Shown: positions 40,860 through 63,715, counted from the first letter of the stretch. The stretch: DNA of 64,000 nucleotides from Synechococcus sp. AG-679-D13 (GCA_003210735.1 QCUM01000009.1:1-64000), one strand, 5' to 3'. Made by a program: numbers and translations. Notes: generated from the letters alone by a model not told the origin.

Positions 40860-42619
40860 ACCAGAGAGTCGCCATTGTGATCGGGCGACCGACGCAGCAG
40901 CAGCACGGCCACGCACAACACCGCAATCCCCATCCAGCCACTGAACTGCTGATGAAGCAGAAAACCACCAATACCGATCAGGCCTCCGAACAAAACCGCG
41001 CAAGCCAAGCCAAAGCGACCTGACATCGCAGCAAAAGATTCGAGAGGTGTGACCTGATAACGCCGCCGCAACAGGGCCCAACCCGGTCCAGGCGGCCGAA
41101 CCTGGCGCACAAACCGCTCGAGCACAGCATCGGACTCCGGCGGTGTTCGCCACATCACGGTGAGCCAGACCACCGCTGATGCAGCCGTGATCACCATTAA
41201 ACGGAGTCCATAGTCCTCAATCCGAACCAACGGCAGAACGCTTGTCACCAGCCCCACTGCGAACCCACACAACATCGCCGCCAGCTCAGCTGCCGCGTTG
41301 ACCCGCCACCAAAACCATCGCAGAACCAACACCACCCCAGGGCCGGAACCGATTGCGATCACCAGGCGGAACACGGCTCCGATGCTGTCGCTGATCAGGG
41401 CTGTGATCACCCCCAGCACCAGCAAAAGCACGCTGGTCAACTGACCCACCAGGAGCAGCTCACGCTCTGCGGCCTGTGGCCGAATGAAGCGCTGGTAAAG
41501 GTCATGGGTGAGGTAGCTGGCCCCCCAGTTCACCGAAGTGCTCACCGTGCTCATAAACGCGGCGACCAGTGACACCACGACAAGCCCAAGCGCCACGGGA
41601 GGCAGCAACGAAACGGCAAGGGCGGGATAACTGAGCTCCCAGTCGGTCTGTTCGGGAAGCAGGACCAGTGCTGCCAGAGCAACCACCACCCAGAGCCAGC
41701 TGCGAATGAGATAGTTCACCACCAGAAAAACCCAGCCCGCCAGGCGGGCCTGCTGTTCATCCCGGGTGGCCAGCATTCGCTGGATGAATTCGCCACCTCC
41801 ATCACTGCGGCGGAAGCTCCACCACTGAACAGCCACATAGGAAAGGAACATCGGCACGGAAATACCGGAGCCGTAAAGCCAGCTGAAACCATCGCCATCC
41901 CAGCTCCATGGCACCAGAGACAACAGCTCAGGACGTCCAAGACCTTCGAGCTGGTCCAGCAGGGCACCCATACCGCCCGCGGCATGGAGAGCCGCCACAG
42001 CGACAGCCAAGGCACCCACCAGGGCGAGCACAAGCTGCACCAGATCGGTCACCACCACCGCCCAGAGACCGCCTGCCACGGTGTACGCCAGCACCAAAAC
42101 AGCAACCAGGGCCAGCAGACCGATGGTGTCGGTGATCCCCCCCAAAATGGGCTGCCCTGAGACAAGTCCCAGGGCCTCCACCACCTTGCGCAACGCAAGA
42201 AAGGCGTAACCGATCCCGATGCAGTTGACAGGCAGAGCAAGAAGGAATGCCTTGATTCCCCGCAGCCAGGCCGCTGCCGGACCGCCGTAACGCAGCTCGG
42301 TGAAAGCGGCATCCGTGAGAACTCCGGTTCGGCGCCACAGGGGTGCGAAGACCACGGCCATCGCCACATGCGCCAACCCAAAGCTCCACCACTCCCAATT
42401 GCCGGCCAAGCCCCGACTGCCGATCAATCCCGCCACGTAGAGGGGGGTGTCGATGGAGAAGGTGGTGGCCGCCATCGATGCACCGGCCAGCCAGCCGTTC
42501 AGACGACGCCCGGCGAGGAAATAATCCTCGTCACCACGATTGCGTCGGGACAGCCAGATCCCCAGCACGAGGGTGAGCACCAGATAGGACCCCAGAAGAA
42601 TCCAGTCGATCGCTGTCAT
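40856..42619 (-). CDS. Sodium:solute symporter family protein
   Basis: The 587-residue protein has thirteen or so membrane segments in the SSS arrangement. SRRNRGDEDYFLAGRRLNGWLAG is typical of loop 1-2. TTFSIDTPLYVAG, YTVAGGLWAVVVTDLVQ, SLVAAFMSTVSTSVNWGASYL (sodium-site region) and DLYQRFIRP follow. Members import sugars, amino acids or ions with sodium; the substrate is not evident. ATG 42619 gives the normal N-terminus (TAIDWILLGSY). The stop is overlapped by a small membrane gene. Confidence 0.87.
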   Translation of the reverse strand: MTAIDWILLGSYLVLTLVLGIWLSRRNRGDEDYFLAGRRLNGWLAGASMAATTFSIDTPLYVAGLIGSRGLAGNWEWWSFGLAHVAMAVVFAPLWRRTGVLTDAAFTELRYGGPAAAWLRGIKAFLLALPVNCIGIGYAFLALRKVVEALGLVSGQPILGGITDTIGLLALVAVLVLAYTVAGGLWAVVVTDLVQLVLALVGALAVAVAALHAAGGMGALLDQLEGLGRPELLSLVPWSWDGDGFSWLYGSGISVPMFLSYVAVQWWSFRRSDGGGEFIQRMLATRDEQQARLAGWVFLVVNYLIRSWLWVVVALAALVLLPEQTDWELSYPALAVSLLPPVALGLVVVSLVAAFMSTVSTSVNWGASYLTHDLYQRFIRPQAAERELLLVGQLTSVLLLVLGVITALISDSIGAVFRLVIAIGSGPGVVLVLRWFWWRVNAAAELAAMLCGFAVGLVTSVLPLVRIEDYGLRLMVITAASAVVWLTVMWRTPPESDAVLERFVRQVRPPGPGWALLRRRYQVTPLESFAAMSGRFGLACAVLFGGLIGIGGFLLHQQFSGWMGIAVLCVAVLLLRRSPDHNGDSLV

Positions 42620-42672
42620 GCCAGATCCGATCAGATGACCAGCCAGAGAGCCTTCTTAGGCTGAAGCATTGA

Positions 42673-43373
42673 TTGAAACAGTCCAACGTGAAAGGCAAGG
42701 GTTTCCTTTACCTCCCGGAACAATCACTCGTCTTCGCCCGAATCCCCAAGTGCGCCAATACATCGATCAAAACACGCTTATCAAGCTTGATTGCAACCAA
42801 GACCAGCCAACATCCACGACAAAACCGCATTCTTGAACCAACAAATGACCTGTTCTGGAAAAAATGCACCAAACAAGCTCGCTGGCTGAAGCCTGATCAA
42901 TACACAGACCTTTATGACTCCATAACCTCATTCACGGTGATCAGAGACCCCCTCAGCAGACTGCAATCCTGCTACAGGGAAAAGGTGTTGCGATCAGAGG
43001 TTTTTCCTTCAATGAAGAGGCTGGGATATCACAACCAAATGTCGTTCGAAGACTTTGTTGAGTTCACCTGCAGCCTTGCACTATGCGAGATGGATGTTCA
43101 TACAAAACCACAGACTTTCTTGATCATGGATTCAAAAGGGAGACTGCCCCATTTCATCGCAAGACTCGAAAATCTGGATCAGGATTGGAACACATTCAGC
43201 AATTTGATGCTGAACCGAAAGGTCAATCTCGGTGGAGCCTTACCAAGACTCAACCAGAGCCAGACAACTTCGGAATCACCATGCAGCGACAGCTCACTTT
43301 CACCCACCGTTCAACGGCAGTACGAACTGACCTACGGCCCAGACATCAAGCTGTTCGAAACAACCTCAGGGTC

Positions 43374-43389
<16 letters not shown>
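42673..43389 (+). CDS. Sulfotransferase family 2-like protein
   Basis: The 238-residue protein has [16 protein letters not shown], the 5'-phosphosulfate loop of the carbohydrate sulfotransferase type, and [19 protein letters not shown], the 3'-phosphate-binding element. It differs from the KTAST type. Serine- and threonine-rich sequence lies toward the C-terminus. The start is TTG 42673 or GTG 42688, with no clear ribosome site. It overlaps the convergent rlmN by 16 bases. A glycan or protein substrate is likely but unknown. Confidence 0.78.
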
Positions 43390-50650
<7,261 letters not shown>

Positions 50651-50698
50651 TGACGGTTAAAGAAGGAGGAGCGGTGTGTCTGTTCGTTCGTAGATCCG

Positions 50699-53992
<3,294 letters not shown>

Positions 53993-54190
53993 GCGGGGAC
54001 CGGCAGAGAGGACGAAAGGGACACAACCTGGGCATCGTTACTGGCTTCAACCAGAAATCTCCAAGCAACAGCAGCAGCTGCCTTTGGCTCTTTCAGAGGA
54101 GCCGGCAGTGCCGCAGATGAGCTCAGAGATTGCGGGTCAGATCAGCTGACGACGACAAGTACACCGGAAGGTAATTGGACGCTTCTGGTG

Positions 54191-54218
54191 CCATGACTCC
54201 GAAAAAACGGAAGCATGG
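54191..54218 (-). other. Hairpin in the rpoB leader
   Basis: CCATGACTCCG (54191-54201) and CGGAAGCATGG (54208-54218) pair at nine of eleven positions around an AAAAAA loop. It lies just downstream of the predicted rpoB transcription start, so it would form at the 5' end of the mRNA. It could stabilise the transcript or serve regulation. It may also end transcripts arriving from tatD, although no T-tract follows. Confidence 0.45.
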
Positions 54219-54232
54219 CCAGGCAATACAAC

Positions 54233-54261
54233 ATCTTACATACGGCCCTGCCTTTTATCAA
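54233..54261 (-). promoter_or_regulatory. Predicted sigma70-type promoter for rpoB-rpoC1-rpoC2
   Basis: On the minus strand TTGATA (54261-54256) is followed by exactly 17 bases and TAAGAT (54238-54233). The start would be near 54226, giving a leader of about 230 bases before the rpoB ATG. It lies between tatD and rpoB, as expected for the RNA polymerase operon. This is a sequence match only. Confidence 0.55.
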
Positions 54262-54267
54262 AGCAAG

Positions 54268-55056
54268 TTAGGGAAGCCGAAAGAGACGCCGAGCGTTGGC
54301 AGTGCTGCTCTTGGCAACAGCTGAAAGCTCGGCACCGCGCAAATCAGCCACCCGAGCAGCCACTGACGCCACAAAGGCCGGCTCGTTGCGCTTGCCGCGA
54401 CGAGGCACCGGAGCCAGGAACGGACAATCCGTTTCCACAAGGAAGCGATCCTCGGGCACCTGACGGGCGCAGTCGTGCGTTGGCACTGCTTTAGGGAACG
54501 TGACCGTACCGCTGAAACTGATGTAAAAACCAAGCTCGAGGAACTGGTTCATTTCTTCTGGAGTTCCTCCCCAGCAATGCATCACGCCGGAGGGACAGCG
54601 TCCCTCCGATTGGCGAGCCCTCAGCTCAATGAGCATCGGTTCGGCCGCATCCCGGCAGTGGATGATCACAGGCAGATCCAGTTCAACCGCCAGATCAAGC
54701 TGAGGCCGCAGCACATTCAACTGCTCATCAAGGTTCTTGACCCGGAACAGATCGAGACCCAGCTCACCGATCGCAACCACGCGATCATCTTCCAAGGCCG
54801 CTCTCCGCAGCACTGCAGCGGTGTCATCAGACCAGTGTTCGGTATCGAGCGGATGAACACCGACCGAGTAACGCATCTCCGGGAAGCGATCCGCCAGCGC
54901 CCGGATGGCTGGAATCTCCGACGGCTCCACACAGGCATGGAGCAGAGCCCCAACCCCAGCTTCGCGCCAACGGGACGCCACCGCATCGAGGTCCTCCTCG
55001 AAATTGCGGAAAACGATGTGACAGTGGCTGTCGATCAGCGTCGGAGTGGACGACAC
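54268..55056 (-). CDS. tatD: TatD-family metal-dependent hydrolase/DNase
   Basis: The 262-residue protein has the TatD amidohydrolase-like barrel: LIDSHCHIVF (two His metal ligands), VGVHPLDTEHW, AIGELGLDLFR, VIIHCRDAAEPML, VMHCWGG and LVETDCPFLAPVP. Family members are metal-dependent 3'-5' nucleases acting in DNA repair or decay. In cyanobacteria the gene is often next to rpsT and the RNA polymerase operon. ATG 55056 is used. A gap of 66 bases separates it from rpsT. Confidence 0.9.
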   Translation of the reverse strand: MSSTPTLIDSHCHIVFRNFEEDLDAVASRWREAGVGALLHACVEPSEIPAIRALADRFPEMRYSVGVHPLDTEHWSDDTAAVLRRAALEDDRVVAIGELGLDLFRVKNLDEQLNVLRPQLDLAVELDLPVIIHCRDAAEPMLIELRARQSEGRCPSGVMHCWGGTPEEMNQFLELGFYISFSGTVTFPKAVPTHDCARQVPEDRFLVETDCPFLAPVPRRGKRNEPAFVASVAARVADLRGAELSAVAKSSTANARRLFRLP

Positions 55057-55122
55057 AGCAGGGCCGAAACGCGCTTTCGACCCATTCTGCCGGTTGTTGT
55101 CGATGCCTCGAAAAGTTGGAGC

Positions 55123-55470
<348 letters not shown>

Positions 55471-55513
55471 TCAAGTCAGGTCCTAGTTTCAGGACACTGT
55501 CCAGATCGCAACC

Positions 55514-56827
55514 TTGCCTGAGAGCAGCCCCGTGGTCTTCCCCCTGCTCTGCGTCCGCGATCCGCAGCAGGGTGCCGCTGAATTGCTGAGGCTGACCCGA
55601 CGAACCACCACAAGCCAGCAAAGGGAGGTGAGAGATCGAGTCGACGCCATTTTGAAGGAGGTGAAAGAGCGCGGAGACAGCGCAGTACGCGAATTCACCC
55701 AACGGTTTGATCGCTTTGACCCCCAACCTCTGACGGTCTCAGCCGAGGAGCTCGAACGCGCCTGGACGCTGTTGCCAGGAGACCTGCGCGATGCCCTTGA
55801 GCTGGCTCACCGCCGCATCAGCGACTTCCATCAACGTCAGCGGCCAGCTGACATCAGCATGGAAGGGGTCCATGGGGAACGGCTTGGCCGCCGCTGGAGA
55901 CCTGTCAAAAGAGCCGGTCTTTACGTACCGGGAGGCCGTGCTGCCTACCCCAGCACCGTTCTGATGAATGCTGTCCCCGCACGGGTGGCCGGTGTGAATG
56001 ACACCGTGATCTGCTCACCGGCAGGACCCGATGGGCAGGTAAATCAAGTTGTTCTGGCAGCGGCCCATATGGCCGGCGTTCGTTCTGTGCTGCGAATTGG
56101 AGGTGCGCAGGCGATCGCTGCCATGGCCTACGGCACTGAAAGTGTTGACAAGGTGGATGTGATCAGTGGCCCGGGAAACATCTACGTGACCCTGGCCAAG
56201 CAAGCTGTTTATGGCCAAGTCGGCATCGATTCCCTTGCTGGGCCAAGCGAGGTGCTGGTGATCGCCGACCACACCGCCAAGGCCAACCAGGTGGCATCAG
56301 ACCTCCTGGCCCAGGCCGAGCACGATCCTCTGGCCTCCGCCGTGCTGATCACCACATCGGCTGAACTGGCTGACTCCGTTGGCCTGGCCATCGCGCAGCA
56401 ACTGGAGGATCACCCCCGCCGGGAGATCTGCGAAACATCACTCAAAGACTGGGGCCTGGTGGTGGTCTGCGACGACCTTGAAACCTGCGCCCAACTCAGC
56501 GACAGCTTCGCTCCTGAACATCTGGAACTACTCGTGGAACGACCGGAGGCCTTGGCGGACCGCATCCAGCATGCCGGCGCCATTTTTCTGGGCCCCTGGT
56601 CGCCTGAAGCAGTCGGGGACTACCTGGCAGGCCCGAACCACACCCTTCCAACCTGCGCCGCGGCCCGCTTCAGCGGAGCTTTGTCGGTGGAGACATTCAT
56701 GCGACACACGTCGATGATTGCCTTCAACCGAGCCGCCCTTGAGGCCACAGGGTCAGCCGTCTGCGAGCTGGCCAAGAGCGAAGGGCTGCACAGCCATGCT
56801 GAATCTGTGAGGCAGCGTCTCAGCTGA
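55514..56827 (+). CDS. hisD: Histidinol dehydrogenase
   Basis: HisD performs the last two oxidation steps of histidine synthesis. The 437-residue protein has [61 protein letters not shown] and [20 protein letters not shown], which include the zinc and substrate residues. It starts with TTG 55514 and overlaps the convergent rpiA by eight bases. Confidence 0.95.
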   Translation: MPESSPVVFPLLCVRDPQQGAAELLRLTRRTTTSQQREVRDRVDAILKEVKERGDSAVREFTQRFDRFDPQPLTVSAEELERAWTLLPGDLRDALELAHRRISDFHQRQRPADISMEGVHGERLGRRWRPVKRAGLYVPGGRAAYPSTVLMNAVPARVAGVNDTVICSPAGPDGQVNQVVLAAAHMAGVRSVLRIGGAQAIAAMAYGTESVDKVDVISGPGNIYVTLAKQAVYGQVGIDSLAGPSEVLVIADHTAKANQVASDLLAQAEHDPLASAVLITTSAELADSVGLAIAQQLEDHPRREICETSLKDWGLVVVCDDLETCAQLSDSFAPEHLELLVERPEALADRIQHAGAIFLGPWSPEAVGDYLAGPNHTLPTCAAARFSGALSVETFMRHTSMIAFNRAALEATGSAVCELAKSEGLHSHAESVRQRLS

Positions 56828-57539
56828 GGCGCTTCTCAAGGCTTCGTACCCCAGCGGTTCCGGCAGAGACCTCTCCAACCAGAACCTCGTCCGCCAGGTT
56901 GACGAACAGGCCGTTCTCGAGAACACCAGGGATGTTGTTGATCGTCTGCTCCAGAGCCGTGGGATCAGCGATGCCGTCGTTGAGCTTTAAGTCGAGAACA
57001 AGGTTGCCCTGATCCGTCACCACTGGACCTGCCTTGCGTTGAGCCATGCGCAGCTCCGCATGGCCACCGAGACCCTCCAGGTTCTGCTTCACCTGACGCC
57101 AAGCCCCAGGCAGCACTTCAACCGGGAGCAGAAATCCAAGGTTGAGACGGTCCACAAGCTTGGTTGAATCAACAACCACAACGAACCGCTCAGCCCGGGC
57201 CGCCACCAGCTTCTCTTGCACATGGCAAGCTCCGCCCCCTTTGATCAACTGGAAGGAGGGATCAACCTCATCGGCCCCATCGATCGCTAGATCGATGCGA
57301 TCAACCGCATTGAGACTGAGAAGGGGAATCTTCAGCTCAGCGGCTAGCACCTCGCCCTGAAATGAGGTGGTGACACCAACAATATTTTTGAGTTCACCGC
57401 TGGCGAGCTTGGCGCCAAGGCCCTGGATCATCAGTGCAGCTGTCGAACCGGAACCCAGACCAAGCACCATGCCGTCCTTGATCTGATTGACGGCTGCGTC
57501 AGCCACCGCCTGCTTCATCTGATTCTGAAGATCCGACAT
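56820..57539 (-). CDS. rpiA: Ribose-5-phosphate isomerase A
   Basis: RpiA interconverts ribose-5-phosphate and ribulose-5-phosphate in the Calvin and pentose phosphate pathways. The 239-residue protein has [37 protein letters not shown] (catalytic Asp/Lys), and [12 protein letters not shown] 57539 is used because GGGAG lies six bases upstream. A second ATG at 57545 is possible. Confidence 0.94.
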   Translation of the reverse strand: MSDLQNQMKQAVADAAVNQIKDGMVLGLGSGSTAALMIQGLGAKLASGELKNIVGVTTSFQGEVLAAELKIPLLSLNAVDRIDLAIDGADEVDPSFQLIKGGGACHVQEKLVAARAERFVVVVDSTKLVDRLNLGFLLPVEVLPGAWRQVKQNLEGLGGHAELRMAQRKAGPVVTDQGNLVLDLKLNDGIADPTALEQTINNIPGVLENGLFVNLADEVLVGEVSAGTAGVRSLEKRLS

Positions 57540-57576
57540 CAACATCTCCCAAGTGGGCGCGACGGTAGCAAGGGTG

Positions 57577-59685
<2,109 letters not shown>

Positions 59686-59739
59686 CGTTCCTGTCCTTTT
59701 GTCCAACAACGACGTTCTGCCCAAGACAACACCTCCTCT

Positions 59740-60126
59740 ATGAAACGCCCACTAATCGCTTTCCAGGCACTGCTTGCCTCCAGCGCCGTTCTCTGCCAGA
59801 GCGGCGAGGCCAGCAACACCTACATCGCTCCAGACCATCTCGACAGCAGCATTGAGGCTCGGATCAAGGACGCCCAGACCGGCGACTGGAGTTCCATGCT
59901 GGATCCCGAATACCTTGACGGCGATCTTGTCGCCAAGAGCAAGTGGAAGAACGGCAAGGGCCGCAAGTTCGGCAACAGCCGCGGCTCCGGCAAGTGGAAG
60001 AACGGAAAATCAGGCAACAAGTGGAGCAATAGCCGAAATACCTGGGGCAACGGTGGTTACCACGGCGGCTGGCGCAACGGCGGCGGCGGCTGGCGCAACG
60101 GCAGTGGTGGCTTCGTCAACTGGTGA
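59740..60126 (+). CDS. grrA: GrrA-type glycine-rich RiPP precursor (eight aromatic-X-Asn motifs)
   Basis: The 128-residue peptide has a hydrophobic N-terminal export segment (IAFQALLASSAVLC), a leader region to about residue 66, and a glycine-rich core. The core contains WKN (69-71), FGN (77-79), WKN (86-88), WSN (95-97), WGN (102-104), WRN (111-113), WRN (118-120) and FVN (125-127). Such aromatic-X-Asn motifs are substrates for radical SAM enzymes that link the aromatic ring to the Asn beta-carbon, giving three-residue cyclophanes. The stop overlaps the GTG of grrM, which supports precursor and modifying enzyme working together. The mature product and its role are unknown. Confidence 0.85.
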   Translation: MKRPLIAFQALLASSAVLCQSGEASNTYIAPDHLDSSIEARIKDAQTGDWSSMLDPEYLDGDLVAKSKWKNGKGRKFGNSRGSGKWKNGKSGNKWSNSRNTWGNGGYHGGWRNGGGGWRNGSGGFVNW

Positions 60127-61340
60127 GCCAGATCACATCCATCTCTGCAGGGGCTGAGCAGAACAAGTTCGGCCCCATTGGTTTGGTGGTGGTCCAATCC
60201 ACCTCCCTCTGCAACCTCGATTGCTCCTATTGCTATCTGCCCGATCGTCAGAAGAAGCGGGTTTTTGATCTCAACTTGCTGCCGTTGTTGATCCAGCGGA
60301 TTCTCGAAAGTCCCTACGCCGGGCCGGAGTTCTCACTGGTCTGGCATGCGGGAGAGCCACTCACTCTCCCCACCCACTGGTACGACGAAGCCACCAAAAT
60401 CCTTCATCAGAGCCTCTCCGACCATGGCGCGCTGGGGCTGGATTTCACCCAGCACGTCCAGACCAACGCCACGTTGATCAACGACTCCTGGTGCGATTGC
60501 TTCCGGCGAAATCGAATCGTGGCGGGCATCAGCGTGGATGGACCTGAGGAGATCCACGACGCTCATCGTCGATTCCGCAATGGCCGTGGATCCCACGCAC
60601 TGGCCATGAAAGGGATTGAAGCCCTGCATCGGAATGACATTCCATTCCACTGCATCTCAGTGCTGACGGAAGACGCCATGGAACAACCGGAGCGGATGTA
60701 CCGCTTCTTCCGGGACAACGGCATCAACGACGTGGGTTTCAACGTTGAAGAGCAGGAGGGGATTCACACCAGCTCTTCGATGCAGGGTGCCGCCATGGAG
60801 GCAAAATACCGTGATTTCCTGCGGACGTTCTGGCGTCTCAGTGAACAGGATGGTTATCCCGTTGTTTTACGGGAATTTGAGCAGGTGATCAGCCTGATCC
60901 AGGGTCACCAGCGGATGACCCAGAACGAGCTGAACCGTCCGTTCTCGATCCTGAGCGTGGATTGGCAGGGGAATTTCTCGACGTTTGATCCTGAACTGCT
61001 GTCCGTGGCGAGTGATCGCTATGGAACATTCAACCTGGGCAATCTGCGCGACCTGTCACTGGAGGAGTCCACCAGGACAGAGCAGTTCCAGCGGCTGTTC
61101 TCGGATATGAGCAGAGGCGTTCAGGGCTGCCAGGAAGGATGCGAGTACTTCGGCCTTTGCGGCGGTGGCAACGGCAGCAACAAGTTCTGGGAGCACGGCA
61201 GCCTGGCGGCCGGTGAAACGAACGCCTGCCGCTTCGGAACCCAGATTCCGGTGCAGGTGTTGCTGGAACGCTTTGAACAGGGTCCGCCGCTCGAGGGCAA
61301 TGGGCTGCATCGGGAGCCGCCCCGACCACCCAAGCGCTAA
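60123..61340 (+). CDS. grrM: GrrM radical SAM/SPASM maturase
   Basis: The 405-residue enzyme has the radical SAM cluster motif CNLDCSYC (Cys30, 34, 37), a typical SAM-binding barrel (WHAGEPLTLP, QTNATLINDSW, GISVDGPEEIHDAHR), and a C-terminal SPASM domain. The SPASM domain has many cysteines (CQEGCEYFGLCGGGNG, then NACRFG) that bind extra Fe-S clusters. These enzymes modify the glycine-rich GrrA precursor. Translation starts with a GTG overlapping the grrA stop (GTGA). It is followed by a 137-base leader of the rimP operon. Confidence 0.85.
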   Translation: MSQITSISAGAEQNKFGPIGLVVVQSTSLCNLDCSYCYLPDRQKKRVFDLNLLPLLIQRILESPYAGPEFSLVWHAGEPLTLPTHWYDEATKILHQSLSDHGALGLDFTQHVQTNATLINDSWCDCFRRNRIVAGISVDGPEEIHDAHRRFRNGRGSHALAMKGIEALHRNDIPFHCISVLTEDAMEQPERMYRFFRDNGINDVGFNVEEQEGIHTSSSMQGAAMEAKYRDFLRTFWRLSEQDGYPVVLREFEQVISLIQGHQRMTQNELNRPFSILSVDWQGNFSTFDPELLSVASDRYGTFNLGNLRDLSLEESTRTEQFQRLFSDMSRGVQGCQEGCEYFGLCGGGNGSNKFWEHGSLAAGETNACRFGTQIPVQVLLERFEQGPPLEGNGLHREPPRPPKR

Positions 61341-61380
61341 CCGTCAGCGTCTCGATCGCTTGGCTGGCGCCAGATGAGCT

Positions 61381-61407
61381 GTCGGATACATTGGAGATGT
61401 GTCCGAC
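61381..61407 (+). other. Strong hairpin upstream of rimP (10 bp)
   Basis: GTCGGATACA (61381-61390) pairs with TGTGTCCGAC (61398-61407) over ten positions with one G-T wobble and a seven-base loop. It lies in the gap between grrM and rimP. No U-tract follows directly, so it may be a leader structure of the rimP-nusA-infB transcript or a weak terminator for the grr operon. Confidence 0.55.
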
Positions 61408-61411
61408 GGGC

Positions 61412-61428
61412 ATCTCCCAACGGGAGAT
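61412..61428 (+). other. Second hairpin upstream of rimP (7 bp, 3-base loop)
   Basis: ATCTCCC (61412-61418) and GGGAGAT (61422-61428) are perfectly complementary around a three-base loop. It follows the first hairpin after four bases, so the pair forms a tandem stem structure in the rimP leader. A further palindrome, TCGGGCCGGGCCCGA, lies at 61451-61465. Confidence 0.55.
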
Positions 61429-61477
61429 CGGCCACAACTGAAAATGCACGTCGGGCCGGGCCCGATTTCAGTTCCCT

Positions 61478-61945
61478 TTGCCTCATCCCCTTCTGCCCGA
61501 ACTTGAATCGCTCACCACCGAGGTGGCAGCGTCCCGGAACTTCGAGCTCTGTGGCCTCCAGCTGCTGACACACATGAGCCCGATGACACTCGAAGTGCAG
61601 ATTCGGCACAACAGTGGTTCGGATGTGAGCCTCGATGACTGCGCCGGATTCAGCCTGGTGCTCGGTGAAGCTCTGGAATCCTCTGAGCTGCTGAAGGAGG
61701 CCTATGTTCTGGAGATCAGCAGCCCCGGCATCGGGGAGCAGCTCTCGAGCGATCGCGATTTCAAAACTTTTCGCGGTTTCCCGGTGGAGGCCAGCTTCCG
61801 CGACAAGGACGGATCCGAGAAGCGCATCGAGGGTCTGCTACTGGAACGCGACGACGAAACGCTGCAGATCAACATCCAGGGCCGGATCAAACGTCTGCCC
61901 CGCGACTGCGTAACCGCCGTCCGACTCACAACCCCCAGCGCCTGA
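61478..61945 (+). CDS. rimP: Ribosome maturation factor RimP
   Basis: The 155-residue protein starts with TTG 61478. It contains ELCGLQLLTHM, the VSLDDCAGFSLVLGEALE block, and YVLEISSPGIGEQLSSDRDF, which marks the RimP family. RimP helps mature the 30S subunit. It opens the rimP-nusA-ylxR-infB set, 43 bases before nusA. Confidence 0.93.
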   Translation: MPHPLLPELESLTTEVAASRNFELCGLQLLTHMSPMTLEVQIRHNSGSDVSLDDCAGFSLVLGEALESSELLKEAYVLEISSPGIGEQLSSDRDFKTFRGFPVEASFRDKDGSEKRIEGLLLERDDETLQINIQGRIKRLPRDCVTAVRLTTPSA

Positions 61946-61988
61946 CAGCGCCGAACCGTCACCCCGTCCCGCTCACTCTCCCCACCCG

Positions 61989-63440
61989 ATGGCACTCGTC
62001 CTTCTTCCTGGCCTCACCAACCTGATCGACGACATCAGCGAAGAAAAGAAGCTGCCACCTCAGGTGGTGGAAGCAGCCCTGCGAGAAGCTCTACTAAAGG
62101 GATACGAGCGTTATCGCAGAACCCTCTACATCGGGATCAGCGAAGACCCGTTTGAAGAGGACTACTTCAGCAACTTCGACGTCGGCCTGGACCTCGAAGA
62201 AGAGGGTTATCGCGTTCTCGCCAGCAAGATCATTGTTGAAGAGGTGGAAAGCGAAGACCACCAGATCGCTCTGGCTGAGGTGATGCAGGTGGCGGAAGAC
62301 GCCCAGGCGGGAGACACCGTTGTTCTGGACGTAACACCGGAGAAGGAGGACTTTGGCCGGATGGCGGCTGCCACCACCAAGCAGGTGCTGGCGCAGAAGC
62401 TGCGCGATCAGCAGCGGCGGATGATCCAGGAGGAATTCGCCGACCTTGAGGATCCGGTGCTGACCGCCCGTGTGATCCGGTTCGAGCGCCAGTCGGTGAT
62501 CATGGCTGTCAGCTCCGGCCTGGGCCGACCGGAAGTGGAAGCGGAGCTGCCGCGTCGAGATCAGCTACCGAACGACAACTACCGAGCCAATGCAACCTTC
62601 AAGGTGTTCTTGAAGGAAGTGAGTGAGGTGGCACGCCGCGGCCCCCAGCTGTTCGTCAGCCGCTCCAATGCCGGCCTGGTGGTGTATCTGTTCGAAAACG
62701 AAGTTCCTGAGATCCAGGAAGGATCCGTGCGGATTGTGGCGGTGGCACGGGAAGCCAATCCCCCCTCACGCTCCGTTGGACCGCGCACGAAGGTGGCCGT
62801 CGACAGCATCGAGCGCGAGGTGGATCCAGTTGGAGCCTGCATCGGCGCCCGCGGATCCCGCATCCAACAGGTGGTGAATGAATTGCGCGGAGAAAAAATT
62901 GATGTTGTCCGCTGGTCTCAGGACCCAGGCCAGTACATCGCCAATTCCCTCAGCCCAGCGCGGGTGGAGATGGTGCGCTTGGTTGACCCTGCTGGTCAGC
63001 ATGCCCATGTGCTGGTGCCCCCCGATCAGTTGAGCCTGGCTATCGGCCGTGAAGGGCAGAACGTGCGTCTGGCCGCCAGGCTGACGGGCTGGAAAATCGA
63101 TATCAAGAACTCCACCGAATACGACCAGGCCTCCGAAGACGCCGTTGTGGCTGAGCTGATTGCCCAGCGGGAAGAGGAAGAGGCGCTGCAACTTGAAGCC
63201 GAGGAACGTCTCGCGGCGGAACAAGCCGCCCGCGCCGAGGAGGATGCAAGGCTGCGCGAGCTTTATCCCCTGCCCGAAGACGAGGAGGATTACATCGAGG
63301 GTGAAGAGGAGATCTACGCCGAGGGCGAGGTTGCTGCGGAAGAAGACCTCGGGGAAAACACGGAAACCGAAGTGGCGGCTGACGATGAACAGCCTGTTGG
63401 TGAAGAACAGCCTGTCGACAGCAGTGAGGACGCCCGGTGA
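61989..63440 (+). CDS. nusA: Transcription termination/antitermination factor NusA
   Basis: The 483-residue protein has an N-terminal polymerase-binding domain, an S1 domain ([21 protein letters not shown] region), and KH domains ([41 protein letters not shown]). The C-terminal 90 residues are very acidic. NusA controls pausing and termination. Its stop overlaps the GTG of the YlxR gene (GTGA). Confidence 0.95.
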   Translation: MALVLLPGLTNLIDDISEEKKLPPQVVEAALREALLKGYERYRRTLYIGISEDPFEEDYFSNFDVGLDLEEEGYRVLASKIIVEEVESEDHQIALAEVMQVAEDAQAGDTVVLDVTPEKEDFGRMAAATTKQVLAQKLRDQQRRMIQEEFADLEDPVLTARVIRFERQSVIMAVSSGLGRPEVEAELPRRDQLPNDNYRANATFKVFLKEVSEVARRGPQLFVSRSNAGLVVYLFENEVPEIQEGSVRIVAVAREANPPSRSVGPRTKVAVDSIEREVDPVGACIGARGSRIQQVVNELRGEKIDVVRWSQDPGQYIANSLSPARVEMVRLVDPAGQHAHVLVPPDQLSLAIGREGQNVRLAARLTGWKIDIKNSTEYDQASEDAVVAELIAQREEEEALQLEAEERLAAEQAARAEEDARLRELYPLPEDEEDYIEGEEEIYAEGEVAAEEDLGENTETEVAADDEQPVGEEQPVDSSEDAR

Positions 63441-63715
63441 CCGATCGTCCCGTCCTGCGTCGCTGCGTGGCCTGCCGCCAGCTTTTGGATCGTCGCCAGT
63501 TATGGCGTGTGATCCGCGACCATCAGGACGGTGTCCTTCTGGATCAGGGAATGGGCCGTTCGGCCTATCTCTGTCCCAACAAGGACTGTCTAGAGGAGGC
63601 CCGGCGCCGCAAAAGACTGCAGAAGGCCCTGCGCTGTCAGGTGCAGGATGCAGTCCTCGAGGCCCTGGATCAGCGGCTCCGTCTCTCGACGGAAGAGACC
63701 GCTGAGGCAAACTGA
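63437..63715 (+). CDS. ylxR: YlxR family (DUF448) RNA-binding protein
   Basis: The 92-residue protein has LRRCVACRQLLDRRQLWRVI, GRSAYLCPNKDCLEEARRRKRL and three or four cysteines, typical of YlxR. Family members are small RNA-binding proteins between nusA and infB. The GTG start overlaps the nusA stop. The spacing to infB is 67 bases. Confidence 0.9.
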   Translation: MTDRPVLRRCVACRQLLDRRQLWRVIRDHQDGVLLDQGMGRSAYLCPNKDCLEEARRRKRLQKALRCQVQDAVLEALDQRLRLSTEETAEAN

